This document shows positions 10,760 through 20,038 of a DNA stretch of 64,000 bases, in pieces. Every line of letters starts with the position of its first letter. The stretch's first letter is position 1. The DNA lies in contig RPFO01000052.1 in NCBI GenBank assembly GCA_009746045.1, forward strand, positions 73,501-137,500. Direction: 5' to 3'. Under the pieces are notes generated by a model. It worked only from the letters and a program-made list of their open reading frames with translations, ran no database searches and was not told the origin of the DNA. Position numbers and translations under genes: made by a program. The DNA is from Mesostigma viride (taxonomy: Eukaryota; Streptophyta; Mesostigmatophyceae; Mesostigmatales; Mesostigmataceae).

Positions 10760-12074
10760 ATGCCGCGAAGGCACTTGTGTTATTCACGTCGATGTGTACG
10801 CACCATCGTGGTAATTGGGTCGAAAAGCATCCCCAACGCCATGTGCAAGCAGGGCCGACTCGGCGAACGGGCGGTTGTCACACCTGCGGTGACACCGATC
10901 CAGCAACAGGACGGTGATGTCGTGCGAACCATTCGGACTCAGGGCACGGGCGGAATGACGGTTCTTGTCGGGACGGGACCGACCCGGCGAACGGGCGGCT
11001 CGACCGACTCGACTAAGCTGGATTCTGAGGATATCGAGCGCAACCAGAAACGGCCCAAGTGGAACCGGATGCCCAGCGAGAAGTTAGACGTCGCGCATGT
11101 ACGAACGAGGTGTCGGCGGGCAGCGTCTCCGCGGATTCCCAGAGTCCGCGCCGAGAAGCGAACTTACTCGATCAGAGCGGGTGGCCCGCGTGGAGACGTC
11201 CCGCGCCCATTTACCAGAGAGGCGTGGCCCGATACCAGCGGTGGGCTTTATATCTCCCGCGCAGGGGTCTTTGATCGTACGGGCGGTGGCTCGACCGGCG
11301 CCATGGACGGTGGGCGCTTACGTCAGCGCGTTTCCCGGCCCACAACGAGTACGCCCCTTACGCGAGTTTCGGGGTGTTCCCGTCTACATTGAGCTGCCAC
11401 CATCGCCGTTCGTGGCCGTCGACAGCGCGGACTATCATCGACCGCAACCGCTGCACTTTGAGGCAGGAACTCATGCGTATGTGGAGCGAGGCTCCATGCG
11501 CGAGCTAGTCTGCTTCGACTTGCACCCAGGGAGGGCGGCCCCGCGACCCCAGGACTGCCTAGAATCGACGCCAGAGGGTTCTGGTACGCGTTACGGCCCC
11601 AAGCGGGAGCTGCCAAAATACATGGTAGATGGTAAACCTCGAAAGGTTGACTGTCCCAAGTATGCTCCGTGCGAGGGAGAGGCATTCCTCGACTGGGTTG
11701 TGCCCAACTTTGTGAGGGCTCCGGGCTTTCGCTTCAACGCTCTCCAGGTGCGCGTCGTAGTGTTGACCATGGCGGGAGGTTTCTTTGCGGAGCATGGATG
11801 TGGGGTTATTGATTGGAACGCGGGCACAATCATGTTCACGCACCCGCAATACCTGGCCGCATTCATGTCGTACTGGCCCACCGGGACGTGGGTAGACCTC
11901 GCTCAAACGCGCACCAACGTGAACGAATACCAGCTCGCATACAATGCGGATCACCTCGCTAACCCCGGGAAGATCCTCGAGGAAATTGGTGAGCAGGGTC
12001 GCCAGGTACTCCACGAGTATCGTCAACGGAAGGCGCGGTCGGGAGGGGTGGGCCCCAGCATTGGAGGAATGTGA
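10760..12074 (+). CDS. 3' ORF (ORF3) of LTR-RT1, conserved, function unknown
   Basis: Coding sequence in the env-like position after pol. The best conserved part is 11330-12060 (third frame, open from about 11097). It contains PLHFEAGTHAYVERGSM, EGEAFLDWVVPNF, GCGVIDWNAGTIMFTHPQYL and SYWPTGTWVDLA. The matching protein in LTR-RT2 reads PLVFQAGPWCAVDRGAYW, EGRAFLDRAVPDF, CGVVDRSALTLIFTHPQYY and MWPRGTWVELS. Upstream, 10760-11100 is open in the second frame with NRMPSEKLDV, like NRMPSDLRVD in LTR-RT2, so a frameshift or splice near 11090-11110 joins the two parts. No signal peptide, membrane segment or known domain is visible, so I do not call it an envelope. Confidence 0.65.
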
Positions 12075-12407
12075 GGGTCGCGACCTCCTCATGGATGGAT
12101 TGCAACGGGATGGCGACAGCATCCCATCGGCTATCAAGGAATTGTCCTTGTGTGGCAACGCCGGGGAGAATTGGCTTTACTAACCCGCTGGCGAACAGGG
12201 GTTGGGACATAGTATCCCCATGGCCGATTTTGTACTATTGTTCTCTATAGCTGACTGCCCAGCCTGGGCAATTGTCGCTTTTGTGTGTTGCTTGTTTTGC
12301 TTGCAAGAGCTTCTTTTTTTTCTTGTTTGTTTGTTTGTGTTAATTGTCTTGTTGCGTGCGCCCCAAGCCTGGACGATATAGCTATCGTCCCCTGGGGAAG
12401 GGAGGAG
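12075..12407 (+). other. 3' UTR of LTR-RT1 with conserved motif and PPT
   Basis: Non-coding. It holds the 17-bp motif GGGGTTGGGACATAGTA at 12198-12214, identical in LTR-RT2 (27166-27182) although the surroundings have diverged. It ends with a purine tract TGGGGAAGGGAGGAG (12393-12407) touching the 3' LTR, the expected plus-strand primer. Confidence 0.75.
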
Positions 12408-13076
12408 TGTTACGGCCCAGACCTTTGTATGGGCGTAACAATGCCTTCAATAAATAAGTCGAAAGTCATTTGTTATTCGTTTGGGACTTTCGATAGCTCG
12501 CTTTCATAGTCCGCCGGACTATAGGACTCAATTCGGGACTTATTTGGGAATTTGTCCTAAGTTCGGGACTTTGTGTGTTTATTTGGTACTTTGTGTGTTC
12601 CGGACCAGCTATTTTGGGCCTAGCCAGAAGTACGAGATCTTCTAGGGGCCGGGCCGGCCCTAGACGTCATACAGAACCTATTGGGGCTTGACGGCAGTAT
12701 CTGGAAGATCGGCGCGCATGTCGGCGCGCCTGCACACCAACTTGCCAGCTTGGTAGCGCAGCTATAGGTGAAATTGGTCTGAGGACGATGGACTCTCTCT
12801 CTTTGGTTTGATGATTAATGAAACGAGTGTTGACGACTCTCTCAGACCAAGGGGCACTAATCCGGATGTCATTTGCCTCATGACATGCCGTGTTATATAG
12901 CTAGATTAATTAATCATGCTATAAGGCCTAGCTGAGGATAAAACGCTGCTCAGTTAGTCAATTTACTGCGATCTTTGCTTGCTATCGCGGTACGCGGATG
13001 CGCGGCTGTGCCGGCTTATTAAACTGCACCTTGTACTAGATTAGATCTTTCGCACCGTCCGGCTCGGGACGTAACA
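12408..13076 (+). repeat. 3' LTR of LTR-RT1
   Basis: 669 bp starting TGTTACGGCC and ending GACGTAACA, followed by GCACC (13077-13081), the copy of the target site found at 2157-2161. Confidence 0.95.
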
Positions 13077-13081
13077 GCACC

Positions 13082-13440
13082 AAGCCCGCCCAGCCTGGGC
13101 GATATGTCCTCACCTGGCGTGCCCCCGGCCGCGCGCGGCAGGGCCGCCACCCGTGGACTTTTCATGATAGACTCGGCATGGATATGTGCTACACTAGACG
13201 TGACGGGCTCACACCCGGGCAGCCTCCTGGTTTGTCTGTAATATGGAGGCAGATGGTGCGCAAGGATAGATGGCAAGTAGTGATGAAGGAGACCACCCCC
13301 AAGCCTGTGGGGGCTCCGCGTGCGACCAAGTATGGCATTCATAGCGATTCGGGCCGCGGTGCCCACACCCCTGTCACTATAGGACCTAGATAGCTTATAC
13401 CATCCATTCCATCCCATGTTCCCCTCCCACTGAGGACTTA
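13082..13440 (+). pseudogene. LINE ORF2 C-terminal end
   Basis: Continuation of the LINE after the LTR-RT1 insertion. A frame at 13178-13393 reads DMCYTRRDGLTPGQPPG, then SVIWRQMVRKDRWQVVMKE. The same peptide with few changes is encoded on the - strand at 57317-57583, so the frame is under, or was under, coding constraint. Terminal DRWQ/DRxxW peptides near the end of ORF2 are common in LINEs. The 3' end CCCATGTTCCCCTCCCACTG and CAGTCACGTGTCTATTAATT is shared with the - strand copy (56548-56606). Confidence 0.7.
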
Positions 13441-13470
13441 TGCTCATGTGACGCAGTCACGTGTCTATTA

Positions 13471-13520
13471 ATTAATTAATTAATTAATTAATTAATTAAT
13501 TAATTCATTAATTAATTAAT
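13471..13520. repeat. (TTAA)n tail of the LINE
   Basis: About 50 bp of ATTA/TTAA repeats directly before the target-site duplication. This is the 3' tail of the LINE in place of poly(A). Confidence 0.8.
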
Positions 13521-13558
13521 GGATTACTACAGCATCATGTGGGAACATATACATCCAG

Positions 13559-14137
13559 TGTTACGTCCCGGCCCTTTTGGTCGGACGTAACAATATGGAA
13601 TAAATTACTAAGGCCGTTTGGTCTGTTGTAATGGGTTTTATGGATATTGTGTGAATTGGACTAGTTATTTTGGTTCTAGGTTGACCTTTCAGGGGCCGGT
13701 GCAGTGGCGCCGCGCCAGTTCTGAGTCCGTCTGTAGTTCTATGCGTGGATCCTGTAGTTGAGGGTCGATGTCGGCCCGGATCCTACGTGGAATGATTGAC
13801 TTGGAGTGTTCTAGAAGGATTGGCGTTGTATCTGCGCCGCAACCGACCTAGGTTAAATTAGTCCGAGGACGAGAGTCTCGTCCTCTTGGTTTGATGATTG
13901 TTAAGTGCGAAAACGCCTTTACATTGAGCCCGGGGCAATCATCCATTTGTAATTGGTATTGCTAGCCAATATAAGTGTGTACAATTAGCTTGGCATCAAG
14001 CCGCGGTGCCAGATATCTCACAACTCACGTCGTGAAGCGCAATCTACATTAAGCCACCTTGAATTATTCCTGATTCCGGCAAGGAGGATCTTTCGCTACG
14101 TAGCTCAGGCTAGGTGTGTCTGGGCCGGGACGTAACA
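13559..14137 (+). repeat. 5' LTR of LTR-RT2
   Basis: Starts TGTTACGTCCCGG and ends GGACGTAACA. It contains a near-perfect hairpin GAGGACGAGA-g-TCTCGTCCTC at about 13864-13884, placed like the inverted repeat in the LTR of LTR-RT1. Its first 158 bp match 27258-27420. Confidence 0.9.
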
Positions 14138-14138
14138 C

Positions 14139-14150
14139 TGGTATCGGAGG
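14139..14150 (+). other. Primer-binding site of LTR-RT2
   Basis: TGGTATCGGAGG one base after the LTR. It resembles the complement of the 3' end of initiator tRNA-Met (TGGTATCAGAGC in many plants). Confidence 0.75.
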
Positions 14151-14862
14151 AAATGTGCTGGAAAGGTTAGCTAACTCTCGCGGAGAGGGTTAGTGAGGCC
14201 AATTAGGATACCAAGGCGGAGCTTGGCGTAGATAGAGGTTCCGGAATTCAACGATTGCTGACAGGTCGGCGGCCAGCCCGTAAAGGGATTCAACGACGAC
14301 CTACATAGACAGCAAGCGGCCAGTCTGGGATACTCGGCGGGGCTAGCCATAGTCCTGTGGTGAGGTGCTGTCAACGATAGCGTCCATTTCTCCTGCCTTC
14401 AACGACACCAGGTGGCGGCCAGCTCAGGGGGGATTAACGTCATCGACGATGGTACGTCCCCTAGTTAGAATTCCTTCTTTATAAGCTATGCCTGCTGAAG
14501 GCTAGCTGGTGAGCTCGCTTTCTCTCCGGGTCCGCACGCGTAGGGGGTTTATGTTAAACGTTGTACCTTCTATAGGTTGTAAATGTTGTTGGTGCCTATG
14601 GACGTCGCGGAGACGGACATCGTTGTTTGACCTGCAAGGGGTCGTAGGGGTGGATACCGTCTGGCCGTTGCCGACTATGTTGACGGTGTTTACCTCCGAG
14701 TGCTTATCGTATAGCCCGTGCCGCGGAAAGCTCGGGCGTGTGCTGTGTTAGACTCTGTGCTTCTCCCTCGTTTGTTTTGGTAAAGGTCACTGCACCTAGA
14801 GGTAGCCCTGGGTACTCCGGCTTTTCTCCTTTTTGCAAGCTTCTGCTAGGCTACTATGTAAC

Positions 14863-15206
14863 ATGCCCAGACGCAACAGAATAAATAAGGGTGGTCAATC
14901 TGGATTTCCTTACTATGCCGTGGCCCATGATGGGGGCGAGGGTAGACCAGCCATATTTTACAGTTGGAAGGCATGTGAAGAACACATCAAGGAGAAGATA
15001 ATGTCCAAAGACTCTAGTGCTAAGTGGAAGGGGTTTGATAACATCACGGATGCAGATAGGTTTGTTATAGGGAGCACATGCCATTGCCTGAGGGGATGCA
15101 CACCACTCGTGAATGCTCTAAGCCACCCACGCACAGCAGCCAGGAGGAGGGGACAGCAGTTACAGTTACCTTCTCTCAGTTGACCATTGGCCCTAGCAGA
15201 CAATAG
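14863..15206 (+). pseudogene. ORF0 of LTR-RT2: hybrid-binding-domain protein (frameshifted tail)
   Basis: Begins MPRRNRINKGG at ATG 14863. The domain YYAVAHDGGEG, AIFYSWKACEEHI, then KWKGFDNITDADRFV matches ORF0 of LTR-RT1 and the RNase H1 N-terminal / Cauli_VI pattern. The frame then slips near 15070-15140: the open frame ends at 15183, while the conserved tail TAVTVTFSQLT continues in another frame to TAG at 15204-15206. The position between the LTR and gag is the same as in LTR-RT1. Independent decay of this copy together with a shared domain and tail indicates past purifying selection. Confidence 0.68.
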
Positions 15207-15256
15207 AGGGGATTATTACTAGGGAGTAGTATTAGGTTCTATATATATTTGGGGCC

Positions 15257-15463
15257 ATGGGGCCCCTGACCTCCGCCTTCTTCAAGGAGTGTTGCCGGCT
15301 CCAGGAGGACCGGCTGGACCTGGAGGGCCAGCGGGCCCCATGGTCGGCGCGGACCTGGACGTCATATTGGCGTCAGCGCTTGTCGGTGGCGCTGACTCGG
15401 GCCATGGCTGACATCATGCTCCGCCGTACGCGGGCTGATTTTGCGGTGCAGCAGGGCTATTAG
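15257..15463 (+). CDS. Small ORF between ORF0 and gag, unknown
   Basis: A 68-aa frame starting MGPLTSAFFKECCRLQ. It has no counterpart in LTR-RT1 and no motif I recognise. It may be chance, or a captured fragment. Confidence 0.2.
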   Translation: MGPLTSAFFKECCRLQEDRLDLEGQRAPWSARTWTSYWRQRLSVALTRAMADIMLRRTRADFAVQQGY

Positions 15464-16845
15464 GTTCCTCCCGTTAGGCGTTTCCATTGGTCTTATCGTA
15501 GTATAGAGCTTTGACATGGCTCTGTACATAGGTTTATAGCTGGGCGTTTGCTTTGGTTTGAGTGATTTCACTCTGCTGTAAGTAATTATATTTTTAATAT
15601 ATATAGATCTATAGCACGTGGTTGCTCTCTCTCTCCCTCTCTTTCCTTCTTTCTGGGGAGGTGTTGCCTGCAGTGTAAGGTACCGGTACGAGCACCATGC
15701 CAACACGGTACCAAACAAGGAACGCAAGAGAGACAGAAGATGAGACTAGAGAAAGAGACTCAGAGAATAGAGGGGTAGAACAGGTAGACAACCACGAGCA
15801 CGGTACAGAGGTGATAGAGGTACCACCGGTGTGCAGCAACAACATCAGCAGCAACAGTCACCGCAGCAGCAACGGCAACAACACTGGTAACTCCGGCCGC
15901 AGCAACAACAACCTCAGACGAGACCACAATGGCTATCACATGATCCTGAGCAGCACGGAGACGAGAGTGAAGATGCCCTGCACTACCGTTATCGGCAGCC
16001 CGCCACAGGGCGGCCATTGCATCCTTGGGCGGGGCGGGGGCGTCCCCAGGGACCTCCGCCGGCCTCCACCCACCGTGGCAGACGCAGAGTGTCCTTTGGC
16101 AGTACTTCCCTGCTACCCAAGGCACTATGGAATTCGGATGACGAGGGGGAGATTCCAGGGGCAGATGACGAGTTCGGCGATCTGGAAGGGACCGGTGAGG
16201 ATGACGAGGGTCCAGGGACACAGGGCCCGCCCGTTGGTACTCATAGACCACGGGCCCGGCCAGGGGATGACCGAAGCAGCGTCACTGCCCGAGACGAGGA
16301 GACTCATACGCCCGTCCAACGTCCTGTACCCCAACCACAGCGTCCACGGGCGCTGGACAGCAGTGTGGCCCCCTCGCCCGCGACCGTCGGCAACCTGAAT
16401 TTCAGCAGGGTGGCATTGGATGACCCGGGGTATGAACACCCCTCATCGGTACAGGTGCGGCGGACGCATGGTACGCCGTCCAGATCCGGATCTCTCCCCC
16501 GGTCGCAGCCCCCCGCATTCGGCTCCATCTCCTACAGAGAGGTCGGTGGGCCTATTACCAACACGGTAAAGGCCCCACCGATGCCCACTTTCAAGACTGT
16601 ACCCAAGCTGCACGCGGATATGAAACCGCGAGAGGTCGACGAATGGGGACGCATGTGGCAACAGCAGTATACTGTCTGGCGCAATCACAACAGCTGGAAG
16701 CTTGCCACCTGTGATCTGATCCCGCACGTGGTCAACACCTGCATGGACCCCTCGGTGGTGAGCATCTTGAACTGTGAGAGCATCGCATCCCAGTCGTACC
16801 CGCAAACCGTGGAGGAGTTGATGGACCGGGTGCGCCGCAATTGAT

Positions 16846-17446
16846 ACTAGTTACTCATTGGAGGCCATGGAGTTAGGAAACCAACCAGATACACTAGTTT
16901 GTTACAAATACGTGCCTGCCCATAAAAGGCGGCAAGCTCATAAAACACAGTTTTCAGCTGAGAAATTCGTTCACTAGCTCCAGCCCGCTGGCATGGCAGC
17001 AAAGTCCTACTGCAGTGGGTGGGTGGGTGGGAAGCTGCAAGGAGGACGCCTCCCCTCCCCTCCACCGCCCTTAGTACAACGCTAGCTCCACAACCGGAGT
17101 ACGGATGAGGGCCTTAAAGTTAAGGCCGGTAAGTATATGGTAAGTCGCCTACGGAGAGGGGTGTATGCCACAAAATTATTCTGGCACCAATACACCCCTT
17201 CCGTCCTTTCTTACATGACACCGACGGTACCCCTAATCAGGTGCCGCACACCTGACATTAGATAGGCACCACCGGCCCTAGCTCCTATTCCCTATTCCCA
17301 TTCCGTCATTTTTACTAGGTCGTTTTTCAGGTCGGGGGGTAAAATACCCACATTAGATAGGAAACTATCTAACCGGCTGGCTGCCCTTCCCCTTGAGCCC
17401 CTTTGTCGTTCAAATATAAAACGAGCATGAGCTCACCAAATACCCC
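16846..17446. mobile_element. Insertion in gag of LTR-RT2, about 600 bp, unclassified
   Basis: It interrupts gag between the codons for RVRR and PPDAEIHERL. The interior has a hairpin: GGGGTGTAT...ATACACCCC flanking GCCAC/GGCAC at about 17158-17206. I could not define terminal repeats or a target duplication, so the class is open and the ends are approximate. It has no coding capacity. Confidence 0.5.
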
Positions 17447-17594
17447 CAGACGCGGAGATCCACGAGCGACTCGCCTTCGGCAAGCTGCGCCAGGGGACCA
17501 CTCCATATCGCGATCGGTTTCTGTCCAAGTTTGAGTCCAGCGCCGCTTACCTGACCGACATGACCTGGTACGAGTACAAGATCAGATTCATTGA

Positions 17595-19372
17595 TGTTAG
17601 CGCTCCCACGGTCCTAAATTTAGGACTTTGTCCTAAATCGTCCTAGTGGTCACTATAACCGAGGTACCGGGGGGGGGGGGTTCACTATATGGACCGTACC
17701 CCATGTGGACCGTACCCGGCATGATGTACCCGACCCGTGGTACCGGCACATGGTACCCGGATTCCGTACCCGGGTACCGGGTATAATGGCGGGAAAGTAG
17801 GTACCTCGACCAAAAATATAACCGATTTTGGAGCGAAAAAGTGGGTGCGGGAATGAAGTGAGGTGGATATGGCGACCTGACAATCGTGGCCGGCGTTTTC
17901 ACGTGCGTTTATCATTTCGGGCGCCCAGTAGCAAAACCGAAAGGTGGTTAGTTATGCTTAAAGGCTGTGAATACTATCTGCGCAAGTTTTTATGTGTAGC
18001 GCTGTAGCACAGCGGCACAACACAAATGGGTCGCAGATCGCCTGCTCGCGGAGGGTCGATTTTGGCACAAACATGTTAGTGTATTAGCGATGGTGGTGCG
18101 AATCAAGCCAGGAAATTTTTGTGGACGATTTGCATTATAGTCTGGATCGAGTTTAGAAACGGAGTATTTGACATGGGAGCGCCTGGGCCGTGATATTCTT
18201 GCCCGATTTCCATTGTCGACCATGTTTTAGGGACGTTCAGGCTGGGCAGCGAGCGCACCTTATAGGTCTTCACTTTCGGTATTTCTTGGACCTAGAACGC
18301 AGCAAAAGCGTGGTTTATATCATTTTCGAACCGGTTGGCCAGCTTTGGTGCGCTCAGCTCTCGGAAAGCTGACCTCGCTGCGGATTTCAGCGACTTTTTT
18401 GCAACCATCTGGAATGAGGCGACGTAAGTAGCAGGTACGTGCCGGGGTGTCCTAGATCATGAGTGTAACTGGCAACGCTGTCGTGGTGTTTTGAGTCAGC
18501 CAGCTATGCCTAAAAAGAGGGGACGCTCTCTGTGCACATAACTGTCACACATAGTTGGTTTACGTCATACAATTTTTTACGTCTCTATCTTCGTCGTCCG
18601 CTGCAGCTAAAACACACATGCGTAAGAGCAGTTTTACTCATGTGTTAGTTATAAACCATGGTCCTATGGCCTGCAGTCGTTCAGGGTGTTCTCAGACAGT
18701 ATATACAGTATGGTTTACGTGTTACATGCACCCTGAATTCGCTCACAAAGCGTTGCATGTTAGCACAACGTTGTTTTGTAACTTGATTTGGCTGCATTCA
18801 TGTGTTAGTTGCAATGCAAATGCATTGTTTTTTCATCGCTGGGTGGTGGCCAGCATGTCCGTGATGTCAAAGAAGGTTTGGCATATGCTTAGAGAAAGTT
18901 TACCGCAAGGGGTGGGCCATGTTCAAGCCGGGCAACCTCAGCAACCATGCAACCGTATATATTGCATTACCTGCACCATCTGTGACACCGTCAAGCACGC
19001 GTATATATAGAGGCAGCCACAGCAGGGTATGGCCTTGTTATACGCTGCCCGGCCGCCATCCCAAGGCCTCGTAGGGTCCCCTAGCGCTTGTAAGATGCTC
19101 AAGGGACCGTGTGGATAGCATGGTAATGCGTTGACACTAATTGGTCCTAATGGTCCCAAAACCCACATTTTGGCCATATTCGCGCTTTGAGGTCTGGCAG
19201 GTGGCAGGGCCCATTCATGCACTAAATGTAATTATTTGACCCCAGGTTTTTGATAGAAACTAAAAAAGTGTGTTATCTGTCATGGGCACGAATGCCAGGG
19301 TCAAATTTTAATGTTTGCATGTATATATTTTAATTCCACGTGGTCCTAAATTTAGGACTTTTACTGGGAACA
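17595..19372. mobile_element. Insertion in gag of LTR-RT2 with palindromic ends, 1.78 kb
   Basis: It interrupts gag between RFI and EALSPEL. Both ends carry the perfect 16-bp palindrome GTCCTAAATTTAGGAC (17611-17626 and 19343-19358), and the tips read TGTT...CCCA inward on both sides. CATTGA flanks it at 17589-17594 and 19377-19382 (4 nt after the right tip), suggesting a 6-bp or degraded 8-bp target duplication. Near the left end lies a cluster of GGTACC/GGTACCGGG palindromes (17660-17810). No transposase is seen, so it is a non-autonomous DNA transposon of uncertain family, possibly hAT. Confidence 0.6.
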
Positions 19373-20038
19373 TGGACATTGAGGCACTCAGCCCCGAGCT
19401 GCAGGACGAGGTATACTAAAGCACTACGCTGAGGTTCCTTGGAAGGAGTGGGACATCTTGAATATCCAGAGATATCTTCTGCAGGTGGCCGATGTGGTGA
19501 CTCCCGGGCGCGCACCCTCAGTGCGTCGTTTCTTCAGGCCAGCTCCCCCGAGGCGGGTGAATCAGATGTACTCCACTGAGTTCGCCGGAGAGGAGGAGGA
19601 CGATTACCTCGACGACCCTGATGATGATGGCTACACTGACCAGGGTGTCAACGCGATTGATGCTAGCAAGGCGCGGTGCTTCATGTGCAGCGAGGTGGGA
19701 CACCTCAAGCGTGACTGCCCCAAGCTCCGGGGCAAGCACGCCGGTCGCGGTGCAGGGGAGACGGAACCCAGTGTTCGCTTCTCTGGTCCAGCCTTCGGCA
19801 GCCGCCCCGACTCCTCCGGTCCCCGGGACCGACCCCGCAACGCGGGCGAGCGGGCGGCTCGCCTGCAGCATGCCAGACAGGTCCCGACTCAGTACCAGCA
19901 GCCGCGACCGCCCGCGACCAGCTCTACCAAGGGCGTGTTGCGTGCGGTTAACGAGATTGAGGCGCGGCGACAGTCCTCCTCTTCCGGTCAGGCGCACGCC
20001 GTGGCTGGCTACGAGTATGACGACGAGGAAGAGGCTGA

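Larger units (their letters stand above)
2162..13076 (+). mobile_element. LTR-RT1, full-length Ty3/gypsy chromovirus-type element
   Basis: A complete 10.9-kb LTR retrotransposon. It has 669-bp LTRs beginning TGTTACG and ending GTAACA, a 5-bp target duplication GCACC (2157-2161 and 13077-13081), a primer-binding site next to the 5' LTR and a purine tract before the 3' LTR. Coding order is ORF0 (hybrid-binding domain), gag, pol ending in a chromodomain, and a 3' ORF. By eye the LTRs differ at roughly ten sites plus two 2-nt indels, so the insertion is fairly recent. The copy is nevertheless defective: a MITE in RT, frameshifts in gag and RT, and an altered protease active site. It lies inside the LINE, so it is younger than the LINE. 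Confidence 0.95.
1133..13518 (+). mobile_element. 5'-truncated LINE split by LTR-RT1
   Basis: This non-LTR retrotransposon fragment occupies 1133-2161 and 13082-13518; the LTR retrotransposon at 2162-13076 sits inside it. ATGGATTACTAC occurs at 1121-1132 and again at 13519-13530, just beyond a (TTAA)n tail, and reads as the LINE target-site duplication. The left part encodes the reverse transcriptase. The right part encodes the C-terminal end of the same ORF and matches the - strand LINE at 57.3-57.6 kb in frame. The 5' end (ORF1, endonuclease, early RT) is missing, which is typical of incomplete target-primed reverse transcription. Confidence 0.75.

Noticed and set aside
10760-12074. Calling the 3' ORF an envelope gene
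   Set aside because: Position fits, but no signal peptide, transmembrane helix or fusion-peptide-like segment is visible in either element.
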